This document shows positions 1 through 10,371 of a stretch of DNA of 64,000 nt, piece by piece. The notes beneath the pieces were generated by a model. That model was not told where the DNA came from. It did not search any database and was given only the letters and a program-made list of their open reading frames with translations. The position numbers were made by a program, and so were the translations under genes. Origin of the DNA: Paratinospora sagittata (Eukaryota > Streptophyta > Magnoliopsida > Ranunculales > Menispermaceae); contig CM069589.1 in NCBI GenBank assembly GCA_035771175.1, positions 31,421,701-31,485,700 of the forward strand, read 5' to 3'. The first letter of the stretch is position 1. The number at the start of each line of letters is the position of its first letter.

Positions 1-8
1 GATATTTA

Positions 9-108
9 GTGTGAGTATCAATCCTTAAAGAAGACAACCCAATATCTCATCTGTTATATATTATAACTTGACACCGTACTCTTGCGATTTGCACGTAACA
101 AGTTTTTG
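9..108 (+). other. LTR-3'-end-like segment of the monomer (shown in M1)
   Basis: Seen: GTGTGAGTATCAATCCTT, then GACAACCCAATATCT, then ACTTGACACCGTACTCTTGC, then GCACGTAACAAGTTTTTG. Known from memory of the family: plant Ty3/gypsy Athila/Tat-like LTRs end with a 'tcaatccctgtgg..cgacaaccc..ttgacaccg..cttgc..cacgcaacaagttttt' layout, followed directly by TGGCGCCGTTGCCGGGGA. Inferred: the monomer retains the LTR tail but has lost the primer-binding site, because GAAATACTACAAG follows instead. The same segment opens every monomer. No similarity search was possible, so the family assignment is tentative. Confidence 0.45.
54..66. other. AT-rich TTATATATTATAA motif (shown in M1)
   Basis: A 13-bp run of A and T in the LTR-like segment, present with small changes in nearly all monomers (for example TTATATATTCTAA in M44, M48 and M50, TTATATATCACAA in M28 and M32). 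It resembles a TATA element, but it lies 100 bp before the reading frame and may simply be AT-rich sequence. No function is assigned. Confidence 0.3.
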
Positions 109-166
109 AAATACTACAAGATAGAAGGGTTTTGAGATTGATTTGGAGTAGAGAATAAGAAGAAAA

Positions 167-283
167 ATGGCGAGGAAGATGGCGGATGTGCGATTCAGAA
201 TTAGAAACTTTCTAATTTTGTTGCACAACTTCCTATTCCAAGTTCGACTTCTCCTGGACGACTTCCTATGGACTTGTTGCTAG
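167..283 (+). other. Candidate 38-residue ATG reading frame, ORF1 (shown in M1)
   Basis: The start context AAAAATGGCG matches a good plant initiation context. The product begins MARKMADVRFRIRNF and ends LLLDDFLWTCC: a basic N-terminus followed by a leucine/phenylalanine-rich stretch. The frame keeps its length in both sequence versions of its middle (CCAAGTTCGACTTCTC and CCGACTTCGACTGCTC). By hand it is open in nearly all of M1-M34, but broken in M12 (stop at codon 35), M35, M37 and M39 (codon 13), M38, M40, M41, M45 and M47 (codon 25), M44, M46, M48 and M50 (codon 27). It lacks its ATG in M51, M52, M54, M57, M58 and M60, and is deleted in M22. That pattern fits homogenisation rather than coding selection. 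No family is recognised. Confidence 0.12.
196..220. other. 25-nt inverted repeat (hairpin) inside ORF1 (shown in M1)
   Basis: The centre AATTAGAAA-C-TTTCTAATT is a perfect 9-bp inverted repeat around one base. Outward it continues with one G-T wobble and two more pairs, making a 12-pair stem from 196 to 220. It is kept in most monomers. It is damaged in M35, M37 and M39 (AATTTGAAAC), M38 (CTTTTTACTTTT), M53/M59 (AATTATAAAC), M52/M58 and M55/M61. Confidence 0.7.
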
Positions 284-429
284 ATAAAAACCATTGTGTA
301 GGGTTTGGAAGGGCATTATTGAAGATCATTGAAGGTTTCTCCTACATTTTTCCGTCCGTCCACTTTGTTTTACTTGTTTTAGATTTATGTTCATCACGTT
401 ATTTCATGTTTTTATCTCTCAAGTTATGA
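268..429 (+). other. Candidate 53-residue frame, ORF2, open only in type A cores (shown in M1)
   Basis: It starts MDLLLDKNHCVGFGRALLKI, overlaps ORF1 by 16 bases in another frame and ends LSLKL. Its C-terminal half is hydrophobic. It stays open in type A monomers. In type B monomers a one-base length difference in the CATTTTCCTTCC stretch shifts the frame to an early TAG, so nearly half of the copies in M1-M36 cannot encode it. Some copies extend upstream without a stop to a non-ATG codon, which is not meaningful here. Most likely a chance frame in the satellite. Confidence 0.08.
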
Positions 430-436
430 ATTATAT

Positions 437-450
437 CCTCTATCTAGAGG
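437..450. other. 14-bp dyad CCTCTA-NN-TAGAGG (shown in M1)
   Basis: CCTCTATCTAGAGG has perfect 6-bp arms around a 2-base centre. Other monomers have AC at the centre (M2, M5, M7, M10, M11, M14, M43) or TA (M56, M62) with both arms kept. Arm damage is rare: M28/M32 (TAGACG), M44 (TTGAGG), M51/M57 (CCTGTA) and M55/M61 (CGTCTA). The shape is that of a binding site for a dimeric protein, but no known motif is claimed. Confidence 0.6.
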
Positions 451-1012
451 TGTAGATTGATCCAAGCTTGAAACTATGTTGTTGGTTTTATTGAATGATT
501 ATTGTTAATGAAGTTTTCTAGTATATTTATATTTTTCTGAGATTAATGCTTTTGATCCCTTGGCCACAGATTAGATGATCATACACTTTAGGTAGATGCT
601 TCACGAGAGGGTACCGTGGGTTGGGGAAAGGGAAATATAACCTACGCTATCGTGAGACTCACAAGGAGATCAAGAACCTTTGAAGTCGTTAGGTGAAAAT
701 CATAGATCTTAATGAGATACAATTGTTTTTGGATTTTATCGAAAGAGTTAAACCAAGACAACAATAATATGCTCTAGTTTTTTCTTCAAAAGAGGGAATT
801 ATAAAGGTTAGGATTGCTTACTTATAAACGAAAGAGTTGATTTAATGATAAATATATGTATATATAGGCATAGTTGAGAGTAAGGTGATATCGAACCTCT
901 AGACCATTCTACCATTGATTTATTTTTAATTTTTTTGTACTGCATTGTTAGTTTAATACTTAATTCCTTTCATCACTGTTTTTAATTATTTGAACTCTCT
1001 AATTTTACTTTC

Positions 1013-1021
1013 TATATAAAG
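1013..1021 (+). promoter_or_regulatory. TATA-box-like TATATAAAG at the monomer junction (shown in M1)
   Basis: TCTATATAAAGTTAGAG lies about 20 bp before the next monomer start, so a transcript would begin within the first bases of the next LTR-like segment, roughly 150-180 bp before the next ORF1. About 37 of 61 junctions have TATATAAAG; 23 have TACATAAAG or GACATAAAG, and M2 has TAGATAAAG. If the segment is LTR-derived, this would be the old U3 TATA box. Promoter activity is not shown. Confidence 0.35.
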
Positions 1022-1038
1022 TTAGAGTTAGTAAATTT

Positions 1039-2073
1039 GATATTTAGTGTGAGTATCAATCCTTAAAGAAGACAACCCAATATCTCATCTGTTATATATT
1101 ATAACTTGACACCATACTCTTGCGATTTGACGTAACAAGTTTTTGAAATACTACAACATAAAAGGGTTTTGAGATTGATTTGGAGTAGAGAATAAGAAGA
1201 AAAATGGCGAGAAAGATGGTGGATGTGCGATTCAGAATTAGAAACTTTCTAATTTTGTTGCACAACTTCCTATTCCGACTTCGACTGCTCTTGGACGACT
1301 TCCTATGGACTTGTTGCTAGATAAAGGCCTTTGTGTAGGGTTTGGAAGAGCATTATTGATGATCATTAAAGATTTTTCCGACATTTTCCTTCCTTCCACT
1401 TTGTTTTACTTGTTTTAGATTTATGTTCATCATGTTATTTCATGCTTTTATCTCTCAAGTTATGAATTATATCCTCTAACTAGAGGTGTAGATTGATCCA
1501 AGCTTGAAACTACGCTGTAGGTTTTATTGAATGATTATTGTTAATGAAGTTTTCTAGTATATTTGGATTTTTCTGAGTTTAATGCTTTTGATCACTTGGC
1601 CACGAATTAGATGATCATAGACTTTAGATAGATGCTTCACAAGAGGGTACCTTGGGTTGGACAATGGGAAATATAACTTACGCTATCGTGAGACTTACAA
1701 GGAGATCAAGAACCTTTGTAGTCCTTAGGTGAAAATGATAGATCTTAATGAGATACAGTTGATTTTCAATTTTATCGAAAGAGTTAAACCAAGACAACAA
1801 TAAAATGCTCTAGTTTTTCTTCAAAAGCGGGAATTATAAAGGTTAGGATTGCTTACTTATAAACGAAAGAGTTGATTTAATGATAAATATATGTATATAT
1901 AGGCATAGTTGGGAGTAAGGTGATATTGAACCTCTAGACCATTCTACCATTGATTTATTTTTAATTTTTTTGTACTGCTTTGTTAGTTTAATACTTAATT
2001 CCTTTCATCACTGTTTTTAATTATTTGAACTCTCTAATTTTTCTTTCTAGATAAAGTTAGAGTTTGCAAATTT
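1039..2073 (+). repeat. Satellite monomer M2, core B
   Basis: Front CATCTG. Two bases are missing in GCGATTTGACGTAAC. Ends with the unusual TAGATAAAG in place of the TATA box. Dyad centre AC. Confidence 0.97.
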
Positions 2074-3110
2074 GATATTTAGTGTGAGTATCAATCCTTA
2101 AAGAAGACAACCCAATATCTAATCGGTTATATATTATAATTTGACACCGTACTCTTGCGATTTGCACGAAACAAGTTCTTGAAATACTACAAGATAGAAG
2201 GGTTTTGAGATTGATTTGGAGTAGAGAATAAGAAGAAAAATGGCGAGGAAGATGGCGGATGTGCGATTCAGAATTAGAAACTTTCTAATTTTGTTGCACA
2301 ACTTCCTATTCCAAGTTCGACTTCTCTTGGACGACTTCCTATGGACTTGTTGCTAGATAAAAACCATTGTGTAGGGTTTGGAAGGGCATTATTGAAGATC
2401 ATTGAAGGTTTCTCCTACATTTTTCCTTCCGTCCACTTTGTTTTACTTGTTTTTGATTTATGTTCATCATGTTATTTCATGTTTTTATCTCTCAAGTTAT
2501 GAATTATGTCCTCTATCTAGAGGTGTAGATTGATCCAAGCTTGAAACTATGTTGTTGGTTTTATTGAATGATTATTGTTAATGAAGTTTTCTAGTATATT
2601 TATATTTTTCTGAGATTAATGCTTTTGATCACTTGGCCACAGATTAGATGATCATACACTTTAGGTAGATGCTTCACGAGAGGGTACCCTGGGTTGGAGA
2701 ATGGGAGATATAACCTACGCTATCGTGAGACTCACAAGGAGATCAAGAACCTTTGAAGTCGTTAGGTGAAAATCATAGATCTTAATGAGATAAAGTTGTT
2801 TTTGGATTTTATCGAAAGGGTTAAACCAAGACAACAATAATATGCTCTAGTTTTTCTTCAAAAGCGGGAATTATAAAGGTTAGGATTGCTTACTTATAAA
2901 CGAAAGAGTTGATTTAATGATAAATATATGTATATATAGGCATAGTTGAGAGTAAGGTGATATTGAACCTCTAGACCATTCTACCATTGATTTATTTTTA
3001 ATTTTTTTGTATTGCATTGTTAGTTTAATACTTAATTCCTTTCATCACTGTTTTTAATTATTTGAACTCTCTAATTTTTCTTTCTATATAAAGTTAGAGT
3101 TTGTAAATTT
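2074..3110 (+). repeat. Satellite monomer M3, core A
   Basis: Front TAATCGG; ACGAAACAAGTTCTTG is private. The back has GATCACTTGG and CAAAAGCGGG, linking it to B-type backs. Confidence 0.97.
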
Positions 3111-4149
3111 GATATTTAGTGTGAGTATCAATCCTTAAAGAAGACAACCCAATATCTAATTGGTTATATATTATAATTTGACACCGTACTCTTGCGATTT
3201 GCACGAAACAAGTTTTTCAAATACTACAAGATAGGAGGGTTTTGAGATTGATTTGGAGTAGAGAATAAGAAGAAAAATGGCGAGGAAGATGGCGGATGTG
3301 CGATTCAGAATTAGAAACTTTCTAATTTTGTTGCACAACTTCCTATTCCAAGTTCGACTTCTCTTGGACGACTTCCTATGGACTTGTTGCTAGATAAAAA
3401 CCATTGTGCAGGGTTTGGAAGGGCATTATTGAAGATCATTGAAGGTTTCTCCTACATTTTTCCTTCCGTCCACTTTGTTTTACTTGTTTTTGATTTATGT
3501 TCATCATGTTATTTCATGTTTTTATCTCTCAAGTTATGAATTATGTCCTCTATCTAGAGGTGTAGATTGATCCAAGCTTGAAACTATGTTGTTGGTTTTA
3601 TTGAATGATTATTGTTAATGAAGTTTTCTAGTATATTTATATTTTTTTGAGATTAATGCTTTTGATCCCTTGGCCACAGATTAGATGATCATACACTTTA
3701 GGTAGATGCTTCACGGGAGGGTACCTTGGGTTGGAGAATGGGAAATATAACCTACGCTATCGTGAGACTCACAAGGAGATCAAGAACCTTTGAAGTCGTT
3801 AGGTGAAAATCATAGATCTTAATGAGATACAATTGTTTTTGGATTTTATCGAAAGAGTTAAACCAAGACAACAATAATATGCTCTAGTTTTTTCTTCAAA
3901 AGAGGGAATTATAAAGGTTAGGATTGCTTACTTATAAACGAAAGAGTTGATTTAATGATAAATATATGTATATATAGGCATAGTTGACAGTAAGGTGATA
4001 TTAAACCTTTAGACCATTCTACCATTGATTTATTTTTAATTTTTTTTGTACTGCATTGTTAGTTTAATACTTAATTCCTTTCATCACTGTTTTTAATTAT
4101 TTGAACTCTCTAATTTTGCTTTCTATATAAAGTTAGAGTTAGTAAATGT
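3111..4149 (+). repeat. Satellite monomer M4, core A
   Basis: Very similar to M3 in its front half (CGAAACAAG), but its back half resembles M1 (TTTTTTCTTCAAAAGAGGG). Private: TAATTGG, GTGCAGGG and ATTAAACCTTTAG. Confidence 0.97.
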
Positions 4150-5186
4150 GATATTTAGTGTGAGTATCAATCCTTAAAGAAGACAACCCAATATCTCATC
4201 TGTTATATATTATAACTTGACACCGTACTCTTGCGATTTGCACGTAACAAGTTTTTGAAATAATACAACATAAAAGGGTTTTGAGATTGATTTGGAGTAG
4301 AGAATAAGAAGAAAAATGGCGAGGAAGATGGTGGATGTGCGATTCAGAATTAGAAACTTTCTAATTTTGTTGCACAACTTCCTATTCCGACTTCGACTGC
4401 TCTTGGACGACTTCCTATGGACTTGTTGCTAGATAAAGGCCGTTGTGTAGGGTTTGGAAGAGCATTATTGAAGATCATTAAAGATTTTTTCCGACATTTT
4501 CCTTCCTTCCACATTGTTTTACTTGTTTTAGATTTATGTTCATCATGTTATTTCATGCTTTTATCTCTCAAGTTATGAAGTATATCCTCTAACTAGAGGT
4601 GTAGATTGATCCAAGCTTGAAACTATGCTGTAGGTTTTATTGAATGCTTATTGTTAATGAAGTTTTCTAGTATATTTATATTTTTCTGAGTTTAATGCTT
4701 TTGATTACTTGGCCACGAATTAGATGATCATAGACTTTAGATAGATGCTTCACAAGAGGGTACCTTGGGTTGGAGAATGGGAAATATAACTTACGCTATC
4801 GTGAGACTCACAAGGAGATCAAGAACCTTTGTAGTCCTTAGGTGAAAATCATAGATCTTAATGAGATACAGTTGATTTTTGATTTTATCGAAAGAGTTAA
4901 ACCAAGACAACAATAATATGCTCTAGTTTTTCTTCAAAAGCGGGAATTATAAAGGTTAGGATTGCTTACTTATAAACGAAAGAGTTGATTTAATGATAAA
5001 TATATGTATATATAGGCATAGTTGAGAGTAAGGTGATATTGAACCTCTAGACCATTCTACCATTGATTTATTTTTAATTTTTTTGTACTGCATTGTTAGT
5101 TTAATACTTAATTCCTTTCATCACTGTTTTTAATTATTTGAACTCTCTAATTTTTCTTTCTATATAAAGTTAGAGTTTGTAAATTT
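4150..5186 (+). repeat. Satellite monomer M5, core B
   Basis: Near-identical to M7. Front CATCTG, dyad centre AC; GAATGCTTATTG and TTGATTACTTGG are private. Confidence 0.97.
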
Positions 5187-6223
5187 GATATTTAGTGTGA
5201 GTATCAATCCTTAAAGAAGACAACCCAATATCTAATCGGTTATATATTATAAATTGACACCGTACTCTTGCGATTTGCACGAAACAAGTTTTTGAAATAC
5301 TACAAGATAAAAGGGTTTTGAGATTGATTTGGAGTAGAGAATAAGAAGAAAAATGGCGTGGAAGATGGCGGATGTGCGATTCAGAATTAGAAACTTTCTA
5401 ATTTTGTTGCACAACTTCCTATTCCAAGTTCGACTTCTCTTGGACGACTTCCGATGGACTTGTTGCTAGATAAAAACCATTGTGTAGGGTTTGGAAGAGC
5501 ATTATTGAAGATCATTAAAGATTTTTTCGACATTTTCCTTCCTTCCACTTTGTTTTACTTGTTTTAAATTTATGTTCATCATGTTATTTCATGCTTTTAT
5601 CTCTCAAGTTATAAACTACATCCTCTATCTAGAGGTGTCGATTGATCCAAGCTTGAAACTATTCTGTAGGTTTTATTGAATGATTATTGTTAATGAAGTT
5701 TTCTAGTATATGTATATTTTTTTGAGTTTAATGCTTTTGATCCCTTGTTCACTTATTAGATGATCATAGACATTAGATAGATGCTTCACAAGAGGGTACC
5801 TTGGGTTGGAGAATGGGAAATATAACCTACGCTATCGTGAGGTTCACAAGGTGATCAAGATCCTTTGTTGTCGTTAGGTGGAAAGCATAGATCTTGATGA
5901 GTTACAGTTGTTTTTGGATTTTATCGAAAGAGTTAAACCAAGACAACAATAATATGCTTTTGTTTTTCTTCAAAACAGGGAATTATAAAGGTTAGGATTG
6001 CTTACTTATAAACGAAAGAGTTGATTTAATGATAAATATATGTACATATAGGCATAGTTGAGAGTAAGGTGATATTGAACCTCTAGACCATTCTACCATT
6101 GATTTATTTTTAATTTTTTTTGTACTGCATTGTTAGTTTAATACTTAATTCCTTTCATCACTGTTTTTAATTATTTGAACTCTCTAATTTAATTTTCGAC
6201 ATAAAGTTAGAGTTAGTAAATGT
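5187..6223 (+). repeat. Satellite monomer M6, core B, mosaic
   Basis: Front half as M8 (GGCGTGGAAG, TTCCGATGG). From about 5,494 it follows M18 (ACTACATCC, GGTGTCGATTG, GTACATATAGG). The end, TAATTTTCGACATAAAG, is that of M9/M10. Confidence 0.95.
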
Positions 6224-7260
6224 GATATTTAGTGTGAGTATCAATCCTTAAAGAAGACAACCCAATATCTCATCTGTTATATATTATAACTTGACACCGT
6301 ACTCTTGCGATTTGCACGTAACAAGTTTTTGAAATAATACAACATAAAAGGGTTTTGAGATTGATTTGGAGTAGAGAATAAGAAGAAAAATGGCGAGGAA
6401 GATGGTGGATGTGCGATTCAGAATTAGAAACTTTCTAATTTTGTTGCACAACTTCCTATTCCGACTTCGACTGCTCTTGGACGACTTCCTATGGACTTGT
6501 TGCTAGATAAAGGCCGTTGTGTAGGGTTTGGAAGAGCATTATTGAAGATCATTAAAGATTTTTTCCGACATTTTCCTTCCTTCCACATTGTTTTACTTGT
6601 TTTAGATTTATGTTCATCATGTTATTTCATGCTTTTATCTCTCAAGTTATGAAGTATATCCTCTAACTAGAGGTGTAGATTGATCCAAGCTTGAAACTAT
6701 GCTGTAGGTTTTATTGAATGATTATTGTTAATGAAGTTTTCTAGTATATTTATGTTTTTCTGAGTTTAATGCTTTTGATCACTTGGCCACGAATTAGATG
6801 AACATAGACTTTAGATAGATGCTTCACAAGAGGGTACCTTGGGTTGGAGAATGGGAAATATAACTTACGCTATCGTGAGACTCACAAGGAGATCAAGAAC
6901 CTTTGTAGTCCTTAGGTGAAAATCATAGATCTTAATGAGATACAGTTGATTTTTGATTTTATCGAAAGAGTTAAACCAAGACAACAATAATATGCTCTAG
7001 TTTTTCTTCAAAAGCGGGAATTATAAAGGTTAGGATTGCTTACTTATAAACGAAAGAGTTGATTTAATGATAAATATATGTATATATAGGCATAGTTGAG
7101 AGTAAGGTGATATTGAACCTCTAGACCATTTTACCATTGATTTATTTTTAATTTTTTTGTACTGCATTGTTAGTTTAATACTTAATTCCTTTCATCACTG
7201 TTTTTAATTATTTGAACTCTCTAATTTTTCTTTCTATATAAAGTTAGAGTTTGTAAATTT
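6224..7260 (+). repeat. Satellite monomer M7, core B
   Basis: Second copy of M5; private TTTATGTTTTTCTGAG and GATGAACATAG. Its tail GAGTTTGTAAATTTG is shared with M18, marking the left edge of the M8-M18 block. Confidence 0.97.
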
Positions 7261-8298
7261 GATATTTAGTGTGAGTATCAATCCTTAAAGAAGACAACCC
7301 AATATCTAATCGGTTATATATTATAAATTGACACCGTACTCTTGCGATTTGCACGAAACAAGTTTTTGAAATACTACAAGATAAAAGGGTTTTGAGATTG
7401 ATTTGGAGTAGAGAATAAGAAGAAAAATGGCGTGGAAGATGGCGGATGTGCGATTCAGAATTAGAAACTTTCTAATTTTGTTGCACAACTTCCTATTCCA
7501 AGTTCGACTTCTCTTGGACGACTTCCGATGGACTTGTTGCTAGATAAAAACCATTGTGTAGGGTTTGGAAGGGCATTATTGAAGATCATTGAAGGTTTCT
7601 CCTACATTTTTCCTTCCGTCCACTTTGTTTTACTTGTTTTAGATTTATGTTCATCATGTTATTTCATGTTTTTATCTCTCAAGTTATGAATTATGTCCTC
7701 TATCTAGAGGTGTAGATTGATCCAAGCTTTAAACTATGTTGTTGGTTTTATTGAATGATTATTGTTAATGAAGTTTTCTAGTATATTTATATTTTTTTGA
7801 GATTAATGCTTTTGATCCCTTGGCCACAAATTAGATGATCATACACTTTAGGTAGATGCTTCACGAGAGGGTAGCTTGGGTTGGAGAATGGAAAATATAA
7901 CCTACGCTATCGTGAGACTCACAAGGAGATCAAGAACCTTTGAAGTCGTTAGGTGAAAATCATAGATCTTAATGAGATACAATTGTTTTTGGATTTTATC
8001 GAAAGAGTTAAACCAAGACAACAATAATATGCTCTAGTTTTTTCTTCAAAAGAGGGAATTATAAAGGTTAGGATTGCTTACTTATAAACGAAAGAGTTGA
8101 TTTAATGATAAATATATGTATATATAGGCATAGTTGAGAGTAAGGTGATATTGAACCTCTAGACCATTCTACCATTGATTTATTTTTAATTTTTTTGTTC
8201 TGCATTGTTAGTTTAATACTTAATTCCTTTCATCACTGTTTTTAATTATTTGAACTCTCTAATTTTACTTTCTATATAAAGTTAGAGTTAATAAATTT
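7261..8298 (+). repeat. Satellite monomer M8, core A
   Basis: Partner of M19. The KpnI site is lost (GGTAGC), as in M19. ORF1 has W at residue 3 and R in place of L before W35. Confidence 0.97.
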
Positions 8299-9334
8299 GA
8301 TATTTAGTGTGAGTATCAATCCTTAAAGAAGACAACCCAATATCTAATCGGTTATATATTATAATTTGACACCGTACTCTTGCGATTTGCACGTAACAAG
8401 TTTTTGAAATACTACAAGATAGAAGGGTTTTGAGATTGATTTGGAGTAGAGAATAGAAGAAAAATGGCGAGGAAGATGGCGGATGTGCTATTCAGAATTA
8501 GAAACTTTCTAATTTTGTTGCACAACTTCCTAATCCGACTTCGACTGCTCTTGGATGACTTCCTATGGACTTGTTGCTAGATAAAAACCATTTTGTAGGG
8601 TTTGGAAGAGCATTATTGATGATCATTAAAGATTTTTCCGACATTTTCCTTCCTTCCACTTTGTTTTACTTGTTTTAAATTTATGTTCATCATGTTATTT
8701 CATGCTTTTATCTCTCAAGTTATGAATTATATCCTCTATCTAGAGGTGTAGATGGATGCAAGCTTGAAACTATGCTGTAGGTTTTATTGAATGATTATTG
8801 TTAATGAAGTTTTCTAGTATATTTATATTTTTTTGAGTTTAATGCTTTTGATCCCTTGGCCACGGATTAGATGATCATAGACTTTAGATAGATGCTTCAC
8901 AAGAGGGTACCTTGGGTTGGAGAATGGGAAATATTACCTACGCTATCGTCAGGTTCACAAGGAGATCAAGAACCTTTGAAGTTGTTAGGTTGAAATCATA
9001 GATTTTAATGAGTTATAGATGTTTTTCGATTTTATCGACAGAGTTAAACCAAGACAACAATAATACGCACAAGTTTTTCTTTAAAAGAGGGAATTAGAAA
9101 TGTTAGGATTTCTGACTTATAAACGAAAGAGTTGATTTAATGATAAATATATGTACATATAGGCATAGTTGAGAGTAAGGTGATATTGAACCTCTAGACC
9201 ATTCTACCATTGAATTATTTTTATTTTTTTTTGTACTGCATTGTTAGTTTAATACTTAATTCCTTTCATCACTGTTTTTAATTATTTGAACTCTCAAATT
9301 TAATTTTCGACATAAAGTTAGAGTTAGTAAATGT
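8299..9334 (+). repeat. Satellite monomer M9, core B
   Basis: Partner of M20: GAATAGAAGAAAAATGG, CCTAATCCGAC and ATGGATGCAAGC. Back type TTATAGATGTTTTTCG with CGCACAAG. Ends GACATAAAG. Confidence 0.97.
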
Positions 9335-10371
9335 GATATTTAGTGTGAGTATCAATCCTTAAAGAAGACAACCCAATATCTCATCTGTTATATATTATAA
9401 CTTGACACCGTACTCTTGCGATTTGGACGTAACAAGTTTTTGAAATACTACAACATAAAAGGGTTTTGAGATTGATTTGGAGTAGAGAATAAGAAGAAAA
9501 ATGGCGAGGAAGATGGTGGATGTGCGATTCAGAATTAGAAACTTTCTAATTTTGTTGCACAACTTCCTATTCCGACTTCGACTGCTCTTGGACGACTTCC
9601 TATGGACTTGTTGCTAGATAAAGGCCGTTGTGTAGGGTTTGGAAGAGCATTATTGAAGATCATTAAAGATTTTTTCGACATTTTCCTTCCTTCCACTTTG
9701 TTTTACTTGTTTTAGATTTATGTTCATCATGTTATTTCATGCTTTTATCTCTCAAGTTATGAATTATATCCTCTAACTAGAGGTGTAGATTGATCCAAGC
9801 TTGAAACTATGCTGTAGGTTTTATTGAATGATTATTGTTAATGAAGTTTTCTAGTATATTTATATTTTTCTGAATTTAATGCTTTTGATCACTTGGCCAC
9901 GAATTAGATGATCATAGACTTTAGATAGATGCTTCACAAGAGGGTACCTTGGGTTGGAGAATGGGAAATATTACCTACGCTATCGTCAGGTTCACAAGGA
10001 GATCAAGAACCTTTGAAGTTGTTAGGTTGAAATCATAGATTTTAATGAGTTATAGATGTTTTTCGATTTTATCGACAGAGTTAAACCAAGACAACAATAA
10101 TATGCACAAGTTTTTCTTTAAAAGAGGGAATTAGAAATGTTAGGATTTCTGACTTATAAACGAAAGAGTTGATTTAATGATAAATATATGTACATATAGG
10201 CATAGTTGAGAGTAAGGTGATATTGAACCTCTAGACCATTCTACCATTGATTTATTTTTATTTTTTTTTGTACTGCATTGTTAGTTTAATACTTAATTCC
10301 TTTCATCACTGTTTTTAATTATTTGAACTCTCAAATTTAATTTTCGACATAAAGTTAGAGTTAGTAAATGT
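9335..10371 (+). repeat. Satellite monomer M10, core B, hybrid of M11 front and M9 back
   Basis: The first ~630 bp match M11/M21 (TTGGACGTAAC, AGGCCGTTG, CACTTGGCCACGAATTAG). From about 9,970 the sequence matches M9/M20 (ATTACCTACGCTATCGTC, TTATAGATG). It has no counterpart between M20 and M21. Confidence 0.95.

Larger units (their letters stand above)
1..1038 (+). repeat. Satellite monomer M1, core A
   Basis: Front haplotype CATCTG, core GAAGGTTTCTCCTAC. Private changes: CCGTCCGTCCAC, CATCACGTTATTTC and GTACCGTGGGTTGGGG. Carries ORF1, ORF2, hairpin and dyad intact. Reference copy for the internal coordinates given here. Confidence 0.97.
4150..8298 (+). repeat. Two-monomer tandem duplication M5-M6 / M7-M8 (period 2,074 bp)
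   Basis: M5 and M7 share AATAATACAACATAAAAGGG, CCACATTGTTTTAC and GAAGTATATCC. M6 and M8 share GGCGTGGAAGATGG and CTTCCGATGGAC. M6 departs from M8 at about 5,494: M8 has GGGCATTATTG and core A, whereas M6 has core B and then an M18-like second half. Confidence 0.85.

Noticed and set aside
1..9. The window starts exactly at the monomer phase chosen here
   Set aside because: The phase was set by me from the first bases, so the coincidence has no meaning; any base of a tandem repeat could serve as start.
851..868. ATATATGTATATATAGG as a promoter
   Set aside because: It is AT-rich sequence with no nearby downstream frame; the TATATAAAG at the junction is the better candidate.
1022..1032. GTTAGAGTTAGTAAA as telomere-like repeats
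   Set aside because: Only two imperfect units occur, and the sequence is a fixed part of every monomer.
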